Shown: positions 46,774-58,159 of the stretch, in pieces
How positions within the stretch are numbered: the first letter of the stretch is position 1
Layout of the letters: the number at the start of each line of letters is the position of its first letter
NCBI GenBank assembly: GCA_015501585.1
Contig: JADNRY010000316.1
Location: 1 to 64,000 of the forward strand
DNA from: Rhodocollybia butyracea
Taxonomy: Eukaryota; Basidiomycota; Agaricomycetes; Agaricales; Omphalotaceae
Length of the DNA: 64,000 bases
Reading direction: 5' to 3'
Notes under the pieces: model-generated
What the model saw: only the letters and a program-made list of their open reading frames with translations
What the model was told of the DNA's origin: nothing
Databases searched by the model: none
Program-made: the position numbers and the translations under genes

Positions 46774-49700
46774 ATGACCTGCTTTCCTTGCTGGCCTAAA
46801 GGTGCTTCCTCGACACATTCATCAGACGATGAACGTCCTCCAGGCAATGTAATTCCGTCCTGCACGTTATATTCTGCGAGCTGACATACATTTGCCTTTT
46901 AGGTGATCAAACGGCAAAAGCACAAGTTAAGAGATGACAACGATGATCTGGGCGCACCGAGCAAGAGTGAATATACACGCGAGACGGGAAAGGAACTTCT
47001 CGAAGTCCTGGAAGCAGTGGCGGAGAACATACCTTTACCAGGAGTGGCTATTGCAGTTAAATTGGCGAAGAATCTCATTCAGATGTGTGAGGTGAGTCCA
47101 ACTAGCTGCAGTATTTCTAGTATTTTGGATGAGCCACACCTACCATTCACTATTTCTAGGATAGCCGTACGACCTTGGAACAAGCGGAGATACTCAAGAA
47201 ACGCATCAAGAACTTGGCAATCATTCTTGTCAATGAGCTCAAGGGAAAGAAAGCTGATGAAATTGAAGAGAAATTGCAGAAGGATATAGAGCAGCTGGAG
47301 AGGCAAGTCTTTTCCCGAATTTAGACTGAGAAAGCTGATCAAAATACGGGATTTTCTAGTGATCTGGAATATATCCAGTCTAAACTGGAGGAGATTGCAT
47401 CGCAGAATGCCATTCTGGTGATATTCAGCCGACAGTTGAATGAAAAAAAAGTTCGGGGATGTGTAGAACGCCTCGCAAATGCGTTGGAAAGCTTCGATGT
47501 GAGTGGTTTTTGAAAATGGCTTTTCATAGTATGTTCATAACATTTTGACTGGCTCCCCCAGCTCGCACGCCAGATTGCAGACGCCAATGCTCTGGAGCGT
47601 CTTTCTCAGCAGATTGTGGCATTCTATAAGCAGCAGGAAGTGACTTTGGATGTTATTCAAAAGGAAGTTGAAAGTATTGGGCAAGACATGAAAGATGTCC
47701 GAGCTATCCTCGCTGAAAAGAGGTATCAAGGTGATGGTTCAAATGGTTTCAGTCCTAGACGGGGTGTCATCCCAGTTGCTCCAAATATCTTCTTTGGGCG
47801 AGACACTATTGTCAATGACTTTGTGCATACGCTGGTCTCTCAGAAGACTAGTATGGCTCGAATCTGCCTCCTAGGACCAGGAGGCATGGGAAAGACATCA
47901 ATAGCTCGTGCTGTTCTCCACCATCCCTCCGTTATAGAACATTTCGGTAAGGAAAACCGCATCTGGGTACCCTGTGTAAAGGCCACTTCTGTGTCCTTGC
48001 TCAAGGATACTATTTATGATTCTCTTGGAGTGTCTCTGAATACAGGAGACCCACTTTGTGACATCATACATGATCTAGAGTCTTCGAAATCTCCCATTAT
48101 CCTCTTGCTCGACAATTTTGAAACCCCCTGGAACCTTTATAGCCAAACAGATGTGCAGGAAGTCCTTTCCCAGCTTGAAAAGCTTCAGCATGTTGCGCTC
48201 TTTGTCACTATGCGGTCATCCCAACCACCTGGGGATAGTATAAATTGGAAATCTGTCCATTTGGGAGCTGTTGACAAGGAAGCTTCAATTCACATCTATA
48301 CTGAAATTAATCCAGCCGGAAGCGAAGGCCCTGAGCTACCCTTATTGCTTGCCGAGGTTGGCCATATGCCATTAGCTATAACATTGCTGGCAAAACTTGG
48401 CCAGCAAATGGAGTACTCGCCAGCAGAGCTTCTTGAGCTCTATAAAGATGCAGGAACTGCCTTATTAAACCTTGGGAGGGAGTCACAACGGAGCATGGAT
48501 ATCTGTATAGATTTGTCCATTAAGAGCCAGCTCATGATTGACTCTCCTGGTGCAGCCAAACTACTTGGCATTCTTGCACTATTACCTGTCGGAACTACAT
48601 TAAAAGCACTGTCCCAGTGGTGGGCACCGGATATACCAAAGGCCACTATTACCTTGCGATTACGGACACTCCTTGATACTGCTTTGGTGGAGAAGCGTGC
48701 AGATGCCTATGTCGTCCTCCCTGTAATCCGCCGGTATGTTCTTGACCCTCTCCGGTTTCCCGAAAACATTCGGGAATCAACAGTTCAGAGAGCATGTGCA
48801 TTTCTCGAGGAGCACAATGCATCCTTGGGAGCAAGCAACTACTTGGCCCATAAAAATGCGCGTTCCTTGGAGGAAGCAAATTTACAAGGAATCCTCTTGG
48901 AAACCACAGCAGCTGATCCTGATACCATCAAGGCTCTCCTTGTTCTATCGGAGCACCAGGTTGAAACCCGCCCAAGGATGGATGTTGCCCGCCATGCTCT
49001 GGAGCTCTCAAAGAAGTTGCAGGACCAGAAGTTGTATGCTGAGGCTTTATATTGGAATGGCCAAAATTTGGATAGACTTGCTCAGTATGAAGAGGCCTTG
49101 CAGCAGTTTCGTCTTGCCCGAGAAGCATTTTTACATGTGTCAGAGCCAAAGCGCGCTGCTGATGCCTTGTTCTGCGCTGGAGATGTATCTGTGGGCACCA
49201 ATAGTCTAGATTGTCAAGATGTCCAAAAAGCATTGGCAGAATATGAATCTCTGGGTGACCCAGCAGGGATAGCAAAGTGCCAGATGTCACACTTACTGGC
49301 ACCTCAATGGGCTGCTCAATCAATTCTAGCTCTCACTGCCACTCGGGAATTCTGCATTTCTAATAATCTGCCCCTTGAGCGGGCCAATTGCACTTGGTGT
49401 TTAACAAAGACCTGCATTAACTTGGGAAGATTTGCTGAAGCTAAGACATGGGGTTTGATTGCTCTGGATGAAGCCAGACAAATAAATTTGCCAATCTATG
49501 ATACACTTAAGCTCGTTGGGCAGATATTCACCTCCTTAGGAGACTATGACAAGGGAGTGGAATATTTAATTGAAGGCTTAGAGAGCAGCAAGGCCTATGG
49601 GAGCCCCTTGGGTATTGCCCGAGTCCTGTTCCAGTTGGGAAGAGTTTGGATGAAGAAAGGGCAAACAGAAGATGCCCAGGGAGCATTCACAGAAACGCTC

Positions 49701-49865
49701 AAATACTGTGAAATGCTCCAAGGATCATGGCAGCGGCCACGATTTCAAAGGGCATGCAGGTTTTACCTTGATAAACTTGAAAATCCCTCCAGAGAGCCTA
49801 ACTCTCAGGAGAAGAAAGCCCTCAGAGACCTTGGTGCAAAAGAGGATTATGAAACGGCTAGTTAA
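46774..49865 (+). CDS. NLR2: S-acylation-type N-terminus / MLKL-like helical domain / NB-ARC / TPR, intact
   Basis: STAND-class NLR, a signal-sensing ATPase of the kind used by fungi for non-self or stress responses; the ligand is unknown. Five exons: 46,774-46,848, 46,903-47,091, 47,160-47,302, 47,360-47,498, 47,562-49,865, giving 949 residues. Intron 3 has a GC donor (AG|GCAAGT). Exon 1 gives MTCFPCWPKGA. Residues about 35-180 form a helical domain (VPGVAIAVKLAKNL-like core) reminiscent of MLKL/HeLo four-helix bundles, followed by a coiled-coil brace (about 185-235). NB-ARC: GRD motif near 261, GPGGMGKT 287-294, ILLLDNF 362-368, FVTMRS 396-401, GHMPLA 449-454 and VLPVIRRYVLDP where plant NLRs have MHD. 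TPR-like helices fill about 655-920. The exon-2 site that is ATG in NLR1 and NLR3 is GTG here, so translation must begin in exon 1. A membrane-acting effector role of the N-terminus is inferred. Confidence 0.9.
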
Positions 49866-50199
49866 ATAGAGATTAAATACCTGTAGTGGCTAGTGAATGA
49901 GAACCGGACATGTATGCACTGGGGAGCAGAAAAATAATGTTTCTTTAAAATGGGTATCAAATAGTTAGTATAATTTACAGACCTGCGGTCTTTTTGCTCC
50001 CGTCATTTACAAACCGAAAATACTCGAGAAGTACAAAATTCCGATCAAGCGATCCAAGCAATACAGCGACATTCAATGAGGTAAAGATGGGACGAGGGGA
50101 TAGATAGTTTTTGCATGTCTCATAGGCCGGAAAACCTGGAGTTCGTATGGACTGCGAAGTTGTCATATGAGCAAAAAAATCAGCCACAACTCACTGCAG
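49866..50199. other. Short intergenic spacer behind NLR2
   Basis: No gene recognised. Confidence 0.4.
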
Positions 50200-50900
50200 G
50201 AATTACATGAATTGGCAGTTAATACACAGAAACAAGAGTCTGTATGCTGTGCTTCCCAGCGATTCAAGCAAAACGATGATAACCGTCTGGCTAGCTTGAT
50301 CATGTTCATTACATATGTGCACAGCTTGTGGCTTGTAGTTTCGACGACCGTATTCCAGGACCAACTGTCCGTCTCCGTTCTCATCGCCGGAGATGAAGAT
50401 AGAACTAGGAATCGCGATTGACGCTGTTGAACTCAAAGTCATTGTTGAACATTGAGCGTTGGAGTGGTAGTCGAGATCGCCATGATAATCAAAGTCGAAT
50501 TGAGCTTTGCTAGAGATCTCTAGAGATGATTCTGAGATGATTGCGCACCAGCCATGGAATTGCACAGCTGTATCCCTCGCTCCTGTTTGTCACTCTGCCA
50601 GGGCTGCCACAGTGAATCGGAGAAAAACCACATTGCTACTGCAATCCAATAGATCCTTTGGAACCCAGTTGGAACTCTTCAGATGGAATATTAGGCCCCG
50701 TCGGGATTACTTGTCTATTCCCTCTAACATCTTCTCCGCTTGTGTCTTCCATTGGGTCCCATGAGATAGTTCGTTTACTGGTGAGCCTACCCGGACGACG
50801 TGTATTCATTGCCTCGCTTCATCAGGCTTTTTCTTGATGGACGACTTCGAAGTTCATGCATTCACGCGGACGTGTCACTGGGGACTAGTTGACTCCTACC
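50200..50900 (-). pseudogene. Family R remnant, copy 5
   Basis: The reverse-strand frame 50,565-50,203 (no ATG) contains DFDYHGDLDYHSN, then SSIFISGDENGDGQLVLEYG, resembling the acidic stretch and the SSGNG..DEG segment of the other R copies. It is the most open member (120 codons) but starts and ends without gene-like borders. Confidence 0.35.
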
Positions 50901-51600
50901 GCGCGGCAGTTGTCCACTAACATATATCCCTCCGAGCGATCGATATGGGCGATTTTTGCACGAGTCTGTTAGATGAGGTTAGATGTGAACGGGAACACAG
51001 TTGAGATTGATGTCGATGAGAGCAGACTAACGGACTAGTGACAAACCGACAAGATTGATACTGAAGAGGTAGGAGAATTCGGTCCGAGAGACGAGCTCGA
51101 GCCACTGCGGAGGGGAGAGTTTGGTGTTATCTTATCACTGATGACACAGTGAGGTATGAGCGCCTATTAGTAGTATGACAATCGTAGCAACGCCTTCCAG
51201 AACTTTCAGTTCTACATGTCTACACCACGCAATAGTTGATCGACGTTCGCCATGGTTCAAACGTTCACACCGCATCAGTTATGTTTTCTACCAGAAACTA
51301 CGCTAAATGGGATTATTGGAATGCTCAAACAATAAGTTGGTTTTTCATGCCTCATGACAATCAAGTGCTAATTTTGTCAATCTAGAATCGTCGATTCTAT
51401 CCATTTGGCTGGGTTGAGGGCCGTCACTGAGGCCGACATATCTATCCCAGGCCTACAAAGGTCTTTGAGGCTGGAAGGTATCGGCTAGTGTTTGGAGCTC
51501 TGGAACGGGTTTCTGTACGTGAACTTTCTAGTGTAATTGATACTTGTTCTCATCCTTGTTATGCAAGTGTACAGAATAAGTACAAGGAACAGTAAATCTC
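50901..51600. other. Intergenic, no gene recognised
   Basis: Only unconvincing short frames. Confidence 0.4.
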
Positions 51601-51745
51601 GATGGTAGGACCTGGTCGACTGCCTCCTCTAAGTATCTTTGTCTTTCCTCGGCTCAGCCACGACGACACCGATACTTCTCCCATGTCTATGTCTGGACAC
51701 GCTGGAAATACGGCTCGACCGCCAATAGAAGTCTTCCCAATACTG

Positions 51746-52070
51746 GAATCATACCTCTGTGGTTTCGAGCACCCGCTACTCCTTACTATTCACCGTAACT
51801 CCAACAACTATGCACCACCGCGACATCTTCCTCATACGGCACCCAATTCGTACCCCATTTCCTGCACATCCATCAGTACCTTCCTATCAACTTCTCAATA
51901 TGAATCGTACCTTCGTGGTTTTGAGCACCCGCTACTCTTCCTTACTCGATGCACCGAAACTTCAACAGCCCGTTTCTCTCCAATGCAATAACCTCATTAT
52001 ACGGCAGAGAATTTGTACCCCATTCCCTGCACCTCCATCACCACCTTCCTACCAACCTCATAACACGATG
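51746..52070 (+). repeat. Direct duplication of about 155-165 bp
   Basis: 51,746-51,900 ('aatcatacctctgtggtttcg' .. 'ccttcctatcaacttctcaat') and 51,901-52,070 ('aatcgtaccttcgtggttttg' .. 'ccttcctaccaacctcataac') are diverged tandem copies. Open forward frames cross it (51,602-51,991) but no start or family is clear. Related text occurs at 58,225-58,430. Confidence 0.55.
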
Positions 52071-52319
52071 TTTCTTTGAGTCACGCAACTTTGCAGGCTC
52101 TTCATCGACTTCATTGACTGGATCAAACGTCGATAACTCATGCATGGAGAACTTCAACAACGTATCCCGCTCCCCTTTCCACCAGGATTCGCAAGGACCT
52201 CCTCATCCGGTGCTTTAATGCCAAATACTTATCGAATTTCCATCTACGAAATTCTGAAAGTTTTCCTAGATATGGGTGTCTATACCGAGCGCGACGCTAG
52301 GATCCCGTAGATGCGCATG

Positions 52320-53010
52320 GTGGCTGAAACCGAAACAGTCGATCGATAGATATGAAGATTGTAAAACGACTACAGAACCCATGAAGCTGAGCGCAGCTTG
52401 AATCTTATAGGTCAATTTTTTCCCCTTTCCTTCGCTGTATACCGATTGTTGACCTTTCCTTTGCAGATGTATCCCTACACTCATGCGTAGACGTCGATTG
52501 TTCTCGATGAATGGTATGATATTATGTTTGGGCGGTACGGACGGGATAAAAACAAATATCTATTTCAGTTTAATTTGCTGACGTCGTTCTGTTATCTCTA
52601 TGCTCTGGGGCTTTTACATTCATGATATCCCTGGCACTTTCTGCTCGAGATAAGATCGTGGGACAGCTACGGAACCTGTTAGTGCTTCCTCTTTGCTCTG
52701 CCTTTATGAGGCATATCATTCATTGAACGACTTATCAATATTCTTGTAACTGCATAGGCTGGCTTCACTTTGCTGGAACCCAAGTCAGTAGTGTGTACTT
52801 TGATGTGATGACGGCTCATAGTGAAACGGGCAAGTGCACTGGATCCCCTCTGGGAGTGAAAACGGAAGTGCTGTACTCGGTGAAGTGAAAGAATGAGCTG
52901 CAGGTAAACAGCAAAGCAAGTGTTGGTGAACGATCGATGAAGCTATGAAGTCGGACTGCCTGCAGCTGTGCAGCCCCAATCCCAAACCGCATCCTCGTCT
53001 ACTGAGGCAC
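52320..53010. repeat. Module G, copy 2
   Basis: Matches 44,205-45,160 in order and orientation, about 1.2 kb upstream of NLR3; copy 1 lies about 1.6 kb upstream of NLR2. Confidence 0.55.
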
Positions 53011-53930
53011 ATCAAGCCCTTCGAGCTTCAAGGTTGAACGTTGAAGATTGGAGACTGGTGTGCTATTCGCAATAACCGAGACCCATTGTTCACCATCGTT
53101 GTTAGCTATAAGCTCTCCAAGACTAACACATCCAACTCCATTGTTCTGCAAGCCACACAGAGAGAGGGAGCCATTGTTGTCTGTGTCATGCCGGGCCTTC
53201 GTGACTGTACAAAGTTAGATACTCACGTTCCCCAACATCTCTTCCAACAAGTGGTTCTGCGGTCGCCGTCACCAATGTCGTGCCTGGAATTTTCTATCGC
53301 GGTGCTTTTCTGGATCGGATAAAGGATGCCGCTTCCGAATAGCAAGAGCGCATAAGCAAGTCGTCTGTTTGTTCTTTTCACCCTCTCTTTTCTTCTGTGC
53401 CTCTTGAGTTGATCTTTGCTGTCATTTGACCTGAAAGTAACCTCATGCACAACTCTTCAGATTTCCGACGGCACAGGAACAAGCAAGCCAAACAAAGGTC
53501 ACTTGTGCAGGCCACCCATAATGTATCCGAGGCTATTACTCTCAAAGCCATAATCAATCTGAGGACGTCTCTCAGGTATGTTTTCTTTCAGTTTTAGACA
53601 ACAGTATACTTACTTCGATCAAGCAAGCACTTAAAGGAAATGTTGAAATACCGAGCTACCCGCGTTCCCACCAGAGAATCGGAGTGAGAAGAGTAGTACT
53701 ACAACAAGGTAGTCTCGCAAGCCGGAATTCACGAGAGTGGAGAAATACAACTAGTTCCTTTTTTTCCTCTGCTCTTCCGTGACGACTTGCATTCCTACTC
53801 AGTTACTTCCCCTGTGTCCGACCGTACCACCTACTGTCCGCTCCGCCGATCTGTTTCTCCAATGCAGCTTTCCTCGTACAGGCGCAGAAACTCGGACCTT
53901 CAGACAGTTAGCTTATCCAATGATACTTTG
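53011..53930. other. Intergenic, no gene recognised
   Basis: A forward frame (53,041-53,322) is open without recognised motifs. Confidence 0.35.
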
Positions 53931-54196
53931 TCACCGGTGATATCGTTGTTGAGTTTATCATAGACCTATCGAAGACTGATCATAAACAACGATACGTGGC
54001 GTCTAGCGGGAGAATAATAGTAAACAGACCCTTGTTGAACGACAGCAAGAACGTATTGGCAGATGCCTTAAGGCCTATCTACTTTCAATCGATTCTGAAG
54101 TTGATCATGGGGTTTGCATGCGTACTGTCAGTTTTGAAGATATAAAAACATGCAGTCAATCGAACACGCGACCAAGCGTTTCCTTGTTTTGCAACA

Positions 54197-57100
54197 ATGA
54201 TCTGCTTTCCTTGCTGGCCAAAAAGTGCTTCCCCAGCACCTTTGTCAGACGATGATCTACCTCCGGGCAACTTTGTAATTACGTCCTACTAAACTTCATC
54301 ATATGCTACGAACTGACATACATTCACCTTTTAGATGATTAAACAGCAAGAGCAAGAAGCACAAAATGGCAACGACGATCTGGGTGCACCGAGCAAGGGC
54401 GAATATGCGCGCGAGATGGGAAAGATGTTTCTTGAAGCCCTGGACATAGCAGCTGAGCAAATACCTGTACCAGGAGTGGACATTGTTATTAAAGTCGCGA
54501 AAAATCTCATGCAAACATGCGAGGCAAGTCCAATGTTATAACTTTCTATCAGCCACATGCCATTAACTATTTCTAGGATAGCTACGCAACCTTGAAACAC
54601 GCAAAGGACCTCAAGAACCGTATTAAGAACTTAACGCTTATTCTTGTCAACGAGCTCAAAGGAAAAAAAGCTGAGGAGATTGCAGGGAAATTGCAGAAAG
54701 ACATTAAGCAGTTGCAGAGGTAAGTGTTTTCCCCTTGGTTTTCCCAAATTTATACTGAGCAATTTGATTGTTATGTGGGATTTGCTAGTGACCTTGAATA
54801 TATCCAGTCTAAACTGGATGAGATTGCAAACCAGAATGCATTTCTGGTGATAGTGTTTCGATGGGTGAACGAGAATAAAGTACAAGGATGTGTGGAACGA
54901 CTAGCAAACGCATTGGAGAGCTTTGGTGTGAGCGGATTTTGTAAAATGCTTTTTCTTATTTTTTTTATCAGTTCCTACAGTTCGCACGCCAGATTGCAGA
55001 TGCTAATGCTCACGAAGTTCTTTCTCGGCAGATAATTACCTTTTATACGCAGCAGGCACAGGCTGTGAATGACATGCAAGAGGATGTCACAGATCTAAGG
55101 AAAGATATGAAAACTGCCCTAGCCATCCTCACCGAAAGGAAGGAAGGTAATAGTTCAAGCCTCAGACGAGGGGTCATCCCGGTCACTCCAGATATCTTCT
55201 TTGGGCGTGACACTACTGTCCAGGGCTTTGCGCATATGTTGGTTTCTCAGAAAACCCGTATGGCACGGATCTGCCTCTTAGGACCCGGAGGAATGGGAAA
55301 GACGTCGATTGCTCGTGCCGTTCTCCATCACCCCGCTGTCAAAGAATATTTTGGTGAAGAAAACCGTATCTGGGTACCTTGCGTAAAGGCCACGTCGGTA
55401 TCCTTGCTCCGGGATACTCTTTACGATTCTCTCGGATTGTCTCTCAACACGGGGAACACACTTCGCGATATCATAAATGATCTTAAATCTTCAAAATCTC
55501 CCATTATTCTCTTGCTTGACAACTTTGAAACCCCCTGGAATCTCCACAGCCAGACAGAGGTGCAGGAAGTCCTTTTTCAGCTTGCAAATCTTCAGCATGT
55601 TGCTCTCTTTGTCACCATGCGATCATTTGAACCCCCTGGAGATGGTATTCAGTGGGAATCCATGCATCTGGGAGCTGTAGACACAGAAGCATCAGCTTGC
55701 ATTTATGCTCAGATTCATCCAGCTGGAAGTAAAGACCCTGGGCTCCCCTCATTGCTTGATGAAGTTGGACATATGCCCTTGGCTGTGACGTTGATGGCAA
55801 AACTTGGCAGGAAAATGGGATACATGCCAGCAAAACTCCTTGAGCTTTATAAAGAGGCAGGGACTGCATTATTGCACCTTGGTGTGGATGCTCAACGGAG
55901 CATGGATATCTGTATAGGGCTGTCCATTCAGAGCCAGCTCATGATTGATTCTCCTAGTGCAGTGAAAGTCCTTTCCATACTTGCCTTATTGCCTGTCGGG
56001 GCTACATTGGAAGCCTTGTCTCGGTGGTGGGTGGGTGATATGCCGGAGACAACCATTAGTTTGGGACTAGGGACACTGCTTGACACCTCTTTGGTGGAGA
56101 AGCGTGCAGACATCTACGTTGTCCTTCCGGTAATCCGCCGGTATGTCCTTGATCCTAAACGGTTTCCCGAAGATATTCGGTCAGCGACGATCAGGATTGC
56201 ATGCGCATTTCTTAAGGAGTACAATGGGTCTGTGGGAGATAGCACCTACTTGGCTCACAAAAATGCACGTTCTATGGAGGGGGAGAATCTTCAAGGAATC
56301 CTCTTGGAAACCACAGCGGCTGATCCAGACATAATTGAGGCTCTCCTTGTCCTAGCAGAGCACCAGGTTGAGACCCGCCCACGGATAGAGGTTGCACAGC
56401 ATGCTTTAGAGCTCTCAAAGAAGTTACAGGACCAGAAGTTATATGGAGAAGCATTATTTTGGAATGGTCGAAATTTGGTGGCTCTTGATCAGTACGAAGA
56501 GGCTATGAAGCAGTTTCATCTTTCCCGAGCGGCATTTTTACAAGCATCAGAACAAAAGCGTGCCGCTGATGCCTTGTACTGGATTGTATATCTACCCATT
56601 TACACCAGTTACCCAAATCGCCGAGATGTTGAAGATGCCTTGGCGGAATTCCAATCTTTGGGTGATCGAGTAGGCATCGCAAAGTGCCAGATAGCACTTG
56701 CATATGCAGGCGATGCAGAACCAATCGCAGCTCTCACCACCACTCGGGAATTCTGCATTTCGAATAATCTCCCGGTTCAACAAGCTGACTGCACCCTAAG
56801 TCTGACAGTGACCTACAGTAACCTTGGGAGGCTTGATGAGGCTATGCGATGGGGTTTAACTGCTTTGGAGCTCGAAGAAGTCAAACACAGAAAAACATGG
56901 ACTTGTACTGCACTTATGCTTGTTGGGAAAATATGCATCTCCCAGGGGAACTACGACAAAGCTGTTGGATATTTGATGGAAGGTATAGAAAGTAGCAAGG
57001 CATATGGGAGGCCTTTGAGCATTGCTAGGGCATTGTTCCAGCTGGGACGGGCTTGGATGAAGAAAGGGCAGACAGGAGATGCTCGGGAAGCATTTTTGGA

Positions 57101-57335
57101 AACACTCAAATACTGTGAAATGCTCCAAGCATCACGGGAGGGGCCATCAACTCAGAGGGCATGCATGTTTTACCTCGATAAACTCGATAATCCCTCCAGA
57201 GAGCCTGACATTGCAGAGCAGTTGGCTCTCAAAGAACTTTGGGTTAAAGAGGATGTGAAACAGCAGGATTCAAAGATACCAGAAGCGGTTAGCGAATTTT
57301 TGCAGAGTCACAGGAGCAAATCGGAGAACCAGTAA
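54197..57335 (+). CDS. NLR3: S-acylation-type N-terminus / MLKL-like helical domain / NB-ARC / TPR, intact
   Basis: Third NLR of the cluster, 967 residues, same predicted role as NLR2. Exons 54,197-54,274, 54,335-54,523, 54,577-54,719, 54,789-54,927, 54,981-57,335. Exons 2-4 have exactly the lengths of the paralogues. Intron 2 starts with GC (GAG|GCAAGT). Exon 1 encodes MICFPCWPKSA. The helical N-terminal domain contains VPGVDIVIKVAKNLMQ. The linker after exon 4 is the least conserved part, with an extra coiled coil (about residues 200-235). NB-ARC motifs: GPGGMGKT about 284-291, ILLLDNFETPW, FVTMRS, GHMPLAV, VLPVIRRYVLDP. TPR-like repeats follow. The C-terminal 30 residues (from KQQDSKIPE) extend beyond NLR2 and are charged. 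Divergence among the trio is spread through the TPRs, where ligand specificity would be expected to lie. Confidence 0.9.
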
Positions 57336-57499
57336 CCTATTGCGGGGACACACTCTCTTTGGAAAAGCGAGAGACTCAGATGTAATCAGTAGCGTTGTAG
57401 CACTTTATGCGATAGCTTACGATTTCATGATACCCAATTAACGTACTTCCGGGAAGCATCGTAATGTCGTCTCTCTTCTCTGATATCATATGGATTGGT

Positions 57500-57715
57500 G
57501 GATGAACGGTGACTCGGTGAGTACTGAATGAGTTTACCGATGCGATCAACAAGGCAGCGGACGCAGCAGAGAAAAATGTACCACCTCTAGCAGCGGTCAA
57601 GAGTTCAGCAGCGAAGACTGACGGGCACCAGTAACCTCCCGAGAAGTTGGAACTCTTGAGGGCACACTGAATGCGATACTGGAGAATTTTGAAGAACGCA
57701 AGCGCTGAAGAAGAG
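57500..57715 (+). pseudogene. Possible remnant of another NLR-type N-terminal domain
   Basis: A forward stretch reads FTDAINKAADAAEKNVPPLA (about 57,530-57,590) and, one frame over, GTLEGTLNAILENFEERKR (about 57,655-57,712). Strings of this type, from memory, begin the helical N-terminal domains of other agaricomycete NLR or kinase-fusion proteins. The piece is short and broken, so this is a suggestion, not an assignment. Confidence 0.3.
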
Positions 57716-57869
57716 TTTTCCTATTTTTGGGTCGGGAGACAAGGCCGGGAAGAAGAGATGGTTTGCGGTCCGGAGTTATCTTATCAATGATATCATATGC
57801 GAGCGCTTATTCAAGTGATTCCTCCAACAACAACGACCAAACCAATTATGCCACAAGAGTTGAACGAAA

Positions 57870-57985
57870 AATGCCGGTAAACGCTTCCTGCGATTCTGCA
57901 AGATTGAATCTGCTCAGTGCTTTCAAGGCCAAGAGCCCCCGACTTTAGGACGACTTCAGGTGTAGGCTGCCCGGCACGTTTTCAT
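57870..57985 (+). repeat. Family R fragment, forward orientation
   Basis: NLLSAFKAKSP, followed by 'gactttaggacgacttcaggtgtaggctgccc', matches the start of the R copies at 26.35, 33.68 and 40.70 kb (FSAFKAKN), inverted relative to them. Confidence 0.4.
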
Positions 57986-58159
57986 TCGACTGTAGACTAT
58001 GGTATGCTGACTGCATCTCAAGTGCTTTCCATTTTTCAAGCTACGCATTGAACTCAAGAATGTTGGGCTACAGGGATCTGGAGCTTCGAGCTGGACATCC
58101 GTGCGTGAATTCCTCCGTCTATAACATGATACTCGTTTTCATTTTGTTACGTCAAGCGC

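Noticed and set aside
48736..49323. Long frames on both strands inside NLR2
   Set aside because: Shadows of the NLR2 coding exon; no independent motifs.
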